From an uncultured Candidatus Saccharibacteria bacterium (lineage in GTDB: Bacteria > Patescibacteriota > Saccharimonadia > Saccharimonadales > Saccharimonadaceae): DNA of 64,000 nucleotides. This document shows, piece after piece, positions 60,772 to 64,000 of this stretch. The translations under genes were made by a program, and so were the position numbers. Numbering within the stretch: position 1 is the first letter of the stretch; each line of letters begins with the position of its first letter. The DNA lies in contig CALIXB010000026.1 of NCBI GenBank assembly GCA_938046775.1, forward strand, positions 1-64,000. The letters are read 5' to 3'. The notes below the pieces were generated by a model. That model did no database searches, had not been told where the DNA came from, and worked only from the letters and a program-made list of their open reading frames with translations.

Positions 60772-61995
60772 CTACTTATTGCTATTTTTAATAGCTTCGG
60801 CAACCTCGGGAATAGAGCTAGGTGCTACTTCAACACCAGCCTTCTGCAGGAAGGGGATGTTCATGTTGGAGTCGGACAATACAGCAAAACCAGCTAATAC
60901 GTCTGTCGCATACACTCTTTTGTCGTTGTCAGTGAAACCTACAGCATTTAAATCACTACTAACCTGCTCAGTTCCGGGGACATTTAAGTTATTTGGATCT
61001 GTGTCGCCGTTAACAAACGTTCTAACTACAAAAAGTACAGATCGTTGCTCGCCGTCAGTATTTTTAAAGGATATTTTATATATTTTAGATATCTCTATAG
61101 TATTAGCTTCATATATAGAACCGGTTCCAGACGGAGATTTATTTGGTCCAAAATCTACGCCAGCTTCGGTTTCCATGCATCTTGCAATAGATTTTCCAAC
61201 ATTACAATGATTCTGGGTCCCTTTTTCATAAGGGTCAGACGTGTAATAGGTATATGGCGTCTCTTCACCTTTATAGTTTTTACCCGTGCTTTCAAAAATG
61301 ACCTCTACAGTAATGTCTGTAATATCTTCTATATCGAATATATTAGGAACATGGTCATTCTTATTGTATACAGTTAGAGAAGATAACAAAGATTTAGCTT
61401 GAGCAACTGTAATTGTATTGAATACACCCTTGTCTATGATTTTCATTTCTTCTACAGAGAAAGGATAGCCGTGTTCAACAGAGTCTTGGCGTATACTTCC
61501 AAGGGCCAATATACCTATAATATTATTTTCGATGACAGGGCTTAGATCTTTGGCTAGATTATATCTGTCGGTATATACAGTTTCGTATTTATCTGCAGAT
61601 ATTCGATTGTCTTCTGGTATTAAGTTTTCGTTTACAAATTTAGCGAAAGTGGCTCTCCATTCACTATAGCTAACTTCTTCACCACTTTTTTCTTTTTCTA
61701 AAAGACCTCTGATGTCAGATAGATTTACGTCTTTATATTTGTCGATTATTTCTTGAGGTATGTTTTTCTCAGCCTTAGTTGTGCTGGCTTCAGGAGATGG
61801 GGTTGGGCTTAAAGTTGATGTTGGATTCTGCGTTTCCTGCGCTGTAGATGTTGTTGTATCTGGAGTTGGTTCGTTGTGAGTCTCGCCATTACATCCCGTC
61901 ACTCCAAATACAAGTGCTGCCGTGCCAATTATTGTTATTATTTTTTCTGGTAGTTTTGAATCTCTTGGGTTAAGTCGTTCATGTTTTTGAACCAT
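60772..61995 (-). CDS. Secreted lipoprotein of the secretion locus
   Basis: 407 residues. A long basic n-region, hydrophobic core and lipobox VTGC with C35 as the lipidated residue. A Thr/Pro/Ser linker (about 36-75) precedes about 330 residues without recognised motif, though the segment with SIRQDSVEHGYPFSVEEMKIIDKG and the C-terminal KRVYATDVLAGFAVL look like a folded alpha/beta domain. It begins the minus-strand secretion locus, 44 nt before VirB6 copy 2. Its role is unknown; a surface-exposed component is likely. Confidence 0.75.
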   Translation of the reverse strand: MVQKHERLNPRDSKLPEKIITIIGTAALVFGVTGCNGETHNEPTPDTTTSTAQETQNPTSTLSPTPSPEASTTKAEKNIPQEIIDKYKDVNLSDIRGLLEKEKSGEEVSYSEWRATFAKFVNENLIPEDNRISADKYETVYTDRYNLAKDLSPVIENNIIGILALGSIRQDSVEHGYPFSVEEMKIIDKGVFNTITVAQAKSLLSSLTVYNKNDHVPNIFDIEDITDITVEVIFESTGKNYKGEETPYTYYTSDPYEKGTQNHCNVGKSIARCMETEAGVDFGPNKSPSGTGSIYEANTIEISKIYKISFKNTDGEQRSVLFVVRTFVNGDTDPNNLNVPGTEQVSSDLNAVGFTDNDKRVYATDVLAGFAVLSDSNMNIPFLQKAGVEVAPSSIPEVAEAIKNSNK

Positions 61996-62123
61996 AACGC
62001 TTGGGATCCTTCCTCTGACGTTGTCAGATATTTTATTATAAAAACTCCTTAGACTTTTTAGTCCAATCGGTTATATCATAACATAAACTTTACATAAATG
62101 CAATAAGTTAAGTATATTTTCCA

Positions 62124-62146
62124 TAAAAAAACACCCCATCAGGGTG
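62124..62146 (-). terminator. Terminator after tRNA-Asp
   Basis: On the minus strand CACCC (62146-62142) pairs with GGGTG (62136-62132) and seven T follow (62130-62124). Confidence 0.75.
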
Positions 62147-62156
62147 AAAATATCTG

Positions 62157-62234
62157 TGGCGCGCCCGACCGGATTCGAACCGGCGATCTCCTCCGTGACA
62201 GGGAGGCGTGATAGGCCAACTTCACTACGAGCGC
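62157..62234 (-). tRNA. tRNA-Asp (GTC)
   Basis: The minus strand shows acceptor GCGCTCG/CGGGCGC, anticodon arm CTCC-CTGTCAC-GGAG with anticodon GTC, T-arm CCGGTTCGAATCCGG, discriminator G, and a genome-encoded CCA at 62159-62157. The D-arm is slightly long. A terminator follows. Confidence 0.96.
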
Positions 62235-62336
62235 ACATTGCAGTTTATATACTAACAGACTACCTACATCTTTTCAAGGAAAATATTTGCTTTTTTCGCT
62301 TGACTATTTTACAATTTCTGTATAAGAGAAATTTTT

Positions 62337-62708
62337 ATGACAAAAAGAAATATTATAATCAGTATATTTATCGCAACAGTAATCGCAGGAAGTGTTTTTA
62401 TACCCAGAATAGCTTTAGCTGCCAGTTGTGGTGGCGCGGAAACGGCTGTTATCTCTTGTGATGGTACAGGTAGTACGGCGATTATTGACATCATAAAGCA
62501 AGTCATCAAGATCTTAACAGCTGGAATTGGTGTTGCTGCTTTTGGTGCTGTTGTGTACGGTGCATTTTTATATACTACGTCTGAAGGAAGTCCAGATAAA
62601 GTAAAAAAAGCCAGAGAAGTTTGGACAAATACGGTTATTGGTTTATTGATGTTCGCTTTTATGGTGGCTATTACCAACTTTATCATTCCGGGGGGAGTCT
62701 TTAACTAA
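62337..62708 (+). CDS. Pilin-like (VirB2/TrbC-type) protein 1
   Basis: 123 residues. The signal peptide is about 1-27 (ending ALAA). Two hydrophobic helices (about 45-75 and 95-120) flank the loop TSEGSPDKVKKAREVWTNTVIGL. This loop, with the pattern S-x-G-x3-K-x3-A/G-R/K ... I-G-L, is repeated in the next three proteins. Small two-helix proteins of this type are VirB2-type pilins of Gram-positive and Patescibacteria type IV systems. The stop overlaps the next start by one base. A TTGACT-like -35 lies near 62300. Confidence 0.85.
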   Translation: MTKRNIIISIFIATVIAGSVFIPRIALAASCGGAETAVISCDGTGSTAIIDIIKQVIKILTAGIGVAAFGAVVYGAFLYTTSEGSPDKVKKAREVWTNTVIGLLMFAFMVAITNFIIPGGVFN

Positions 62709-63127
62709 TGAAAAATATCATACTTACAATATCTTTAATTGTTGTTGGTGCTTTTGGTGCTAATATTGTTATCTCTGAGACTTCTGCTGCGGCCTGCCCT
62801 GACGGTAAGATTATGACTTTAAAACCGTGGTATGACCGCCTGTTGGATGATAATTGTAATATTAAATCTCCCGGTAATGATACGAACGCACAAGCCAATT
62901 TTATTTGGAAGATTGTCCTGAACATAATAGAAGACCTTTTGCAGGTTGTTGGTTATGCTACAACTGGGTATATTATGTATGGCGGCTTCCTTATAATGAC
63001 CAGTAATGGCTCTTCTGATAAGGTAGCTCACGGACGAAAAACAATCATGAATGCAGCGATTGGGTTGGTTGTAGCCTTATCATCAGTAGCAGTTGTTAGC
63101 TTTATATCATCAAATATAGGAATATAG
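62708..63127 (+). CDS. Pilin-like (VirB2/TrbC-type) protein 2
   Basis: 139 residues. The signal peptide ends near residue 27. A short mature N-terminal region contains two Cys (AACPDGKIM and DDNCNIKSPG). Two helices follow with the loop MTSNGSSDKVAHGRKTIMNAAIGLVV between them, aligning with pilin 1. The start codon shares a base with the stop of pilin 1, so they are translationally coupled. Confidence 0.85.
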   Translation: MKNIILTISLIVVGAFGANIVISETSAAACPDGKIMTLKPWYDRLLDDNCNIKSPGNDTNAQANFIWKIVLNIIEDLLQVVGYATTGYIMYGGFLIMTSNGSSDKVAHGRKTIMNAAIGLVVALSSVAVVSFISSNIGI

Positions 63128-63128
63128 T

Positions 63129-63410
63129 ATGAAATATTTAGAATTTTTTGCTGGATTATTAGGTGGCGCTAGCGAAGTCGGAGTGCCGGATAATCAAGTT
63201 GACATCATGGTCATTATTAACCTGGTGCTAAAGATAGCTGGTATCGTAGCGGTCATTGTTATAGTCATCGCTGGCATAAACTATTCACTGTCTTCTGGTG
63301 ACCCGGCAAAAACTGCTAGCGCAAAAAATACAATTTTATATGCCGTTATTGGCCTGGTGATTATCTCTAGTGCTATTGCTATAACAGGTTATATCATAGG
63401 AAAGGTTTAG
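63129..63410 (+). CDS. Pilin-like (VirB2/TrbC-type) protein 3
   Basis: 93 residues, the shortest of the array. It lacks a classical signal peptide but has two helices (about 28-50 and 70-92) around the loop SSGDPAKTASAKNTILYAVIGLVI. That loop is almost identical to the one in pilin 4. It begins one base after pilin 2 ends. Confidence 0.83.
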   Translation: MKYLEFFAGLLGGASEVGVPDNQVDIMVIINLVLKIAGIVAVIVIVIAGINYSLSSGDPAKTASAKNTILYAVIGLVIISSAIAITGYIIGKV

Positions 63411-63411
63411 T

Positions 63412-63792
63412 ATGAGAAATATTATAAAAACTTTGACTGTCTGCGTGGTGATGATTGGAGCGTTTGGCGCATTCGCTCCTGTAGTTTCTGCTGGTAACGG
63501 CATTGATATTTGCGCAGGTGATGGTTCTGGATCAGTTTACTGTAATAATAACTCTGATGGTGAAGGTAAAGTTAATAGCATCATAGGTAGTATAGTGCAA
63601 GTTTTACTGACGGCAGTTGGTGTAATTTCGGTCATTATGATTGTTATTGGTGGTATTATGTTCGCAACTTCTAGTGGTGATACTCAGAAAACTGCAAAAG
63701 CCAGAAATACTATCTTATATGCTGTCATTGGTCTGGTTGTTTCAATATTTGCTGCAGCAATTGTTAATTTTGCGTTTAATAACTTTAAGTAG
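63412..63792 (+). CDS. Pilin-like (VirB2/TrbC-type) protein 4
   Basis: 126 residues. The signal peptide ends near VVSAG (about residue 27). Two Cys lie in DICAGDGSGSVYC, possibly a disulfide. The two helices surround SSGDTQKTAKARNTILYAVIGLVV. It is the closest relative of pilin 3 in the loop. AGGAG precedes the fifth gene. Confidence 0.85.
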   Translation: MRNIIKTLTVCVVMIGAFGAFAPVVSAGNGIDICAGDGSGSVYCNNNSDGEGKVNSIIGSIVQVLLTAVGVISVIMIVIGGIMFATSSGDTQKTAKARNTILYAVIGLVVSIFAAAIVNFAFNNFK

Positions 63793-63800
63793 GAGAAAAC

Positions 63801-64000
63801 ATGAAAAAAACAGTATTATCGATAGCATTAATGATTTGTATGGTCTTTGGAGCGTCAGCCCTGCTGACTACTTCCCTTTCTGGCAATGTCTCTGCTAAGT
63901 CATCTGATAGTATATCTAATGGTATAGAAATAGCTACCACTCCAGAAATGAAGGGCAAGCAAATTGAAGGTAAGGGTGGCTTAATACAAACTATCGTTAA
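63801..64000 (+). CDS. Fifth gene of the pilin array, N-terminal part (cut by the window end)
   Basis: The first 66 codons of a gene starting at ATG 63801 with an AGGAG ribosome binding site. It has a signal peptide MKKTVLSIALMICMVFGASALL, a mature start near SAKSSDS, then GGLIQTIV as the likely beginning of helix 1. Position and layout match the four upstream proteins, but the diagnostic loop lies beyond the window. Confidence 0.75.
   Translation, partial: MKKTVLSIALMICMVFGASALLTTSLSGNVSAKSSDSISNGIEIATTPEMKGKQIEGKGGLIQTIV

Noticed and set aside
62144..62461. Open reading frame across tRNA-Asp with a protein-like start
   Set aside because: It is the well-known false frame that arises from translating the reverse complement of a tRNA gene; the cloverleaf is intact.
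63641..63898. Extra gene overlapping pilin 4 and the fifth pilin-like gene
   Set aside because: It is out of frame with two better genes that have signal peptides and ribosome binding sites, and its translation has no signal peptide or conserved loop.

Overview
The window looks like a near-origin segment of a Candidatus Saccharibacteria (TM7) / Patescibacteria chromosome. This is inferred from family content, not from a database search. The evidence is a tightly packed gene layout with many 1-20 nt overlaps, TGA used as a normal stop (so not the recoded SR1/Gracilibacteria code), an anaerobic class III ribonucleotide reductase, a LAxTG surface protein, a PrgI/VirB4/VirB6-type secretion locus with small two-helix pilins, and the classic jag-yidC-rnpA-rpmH-dnaA-dnaN origin neighbourhood.

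Layout. 1-1.1 kb: start of an SNF2-type helicase and radC. 1.2-6.7 kb: an nrdD-nrdG-flavin reductase-acidic Cys-cluster protein operon under a pair of NrdR boxes. 6.7-8.3 kb: two overlapping small-molecule/nucleotide kinase-like genes. 8.4-10 kb: a secreted, sortase-type GH16-LRR protein, then tRNA-Asn and a LexA-like DNA-binding protein. 10.6-40.9 kb: a very large surface-polysaccharide region. It holds an O-antigen-ligase-like protein, an initiating sugar-phosphate transferase, glycosyltransferases, dTDP-rhamnose genes rmlB/C/D and rmlA split by an AT-rich insertion that carries a DUF4038 gene and a decayed SAF-domain gene, an overlapping operon for a modified sugar (aminotransferase, Gfo/Idh dehydrogenase, ATP-grasp, SDR, HAD), large polytopic membrane proteins, a secreted lysozyme-like protein, WsaF/WbbL-type transferases, a Wzm/Wzt-type ABC exporter, and two GT2/GtrA pairs. 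40.8-45.7 kb: jag, yidC, rnpA, rpmH, oriC, dnaA, dnaN. 45.7-62 kb: a minus-strand type IV secretion-like locus (PEGA-type proteins, lysozyme-NlpC/P60 hydrolase, a 1010-aa membrane protein ending in an M15 DD-carboxypeptidase, VirB4/TraC ATPase, TraC-N-like protein, PrgI, two VirB6/TrbL proteins, a lipoprotein). 62.1-64 kb: tRNA-Asp and a plus-strand tandem array of at least five pilin-like genes, the last one cut by the window end.

How it fits together. The middle of the window builds, modifies and exports a rhamnose-containing cell-surface polymer, and the right third builds an envelope-spanning secretion or attachment machine with its own peptidoglycan-cutting enzymes, as expected for a host-attached epibiont. 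A striking window-wide feature is promoter architecture: at least twelve genes have a TATAAT/TATACT box ending 6-8 nt before the ATG, often with a TGn extension and with no ribosome binding site, which predicts leaderless mRNAs. Downstream genes in operons instead use Shine-Dalgarno sites or stop-start overlaps. No gene-free stretch exceeds about 300 bases; the longest gaps are described in the features.
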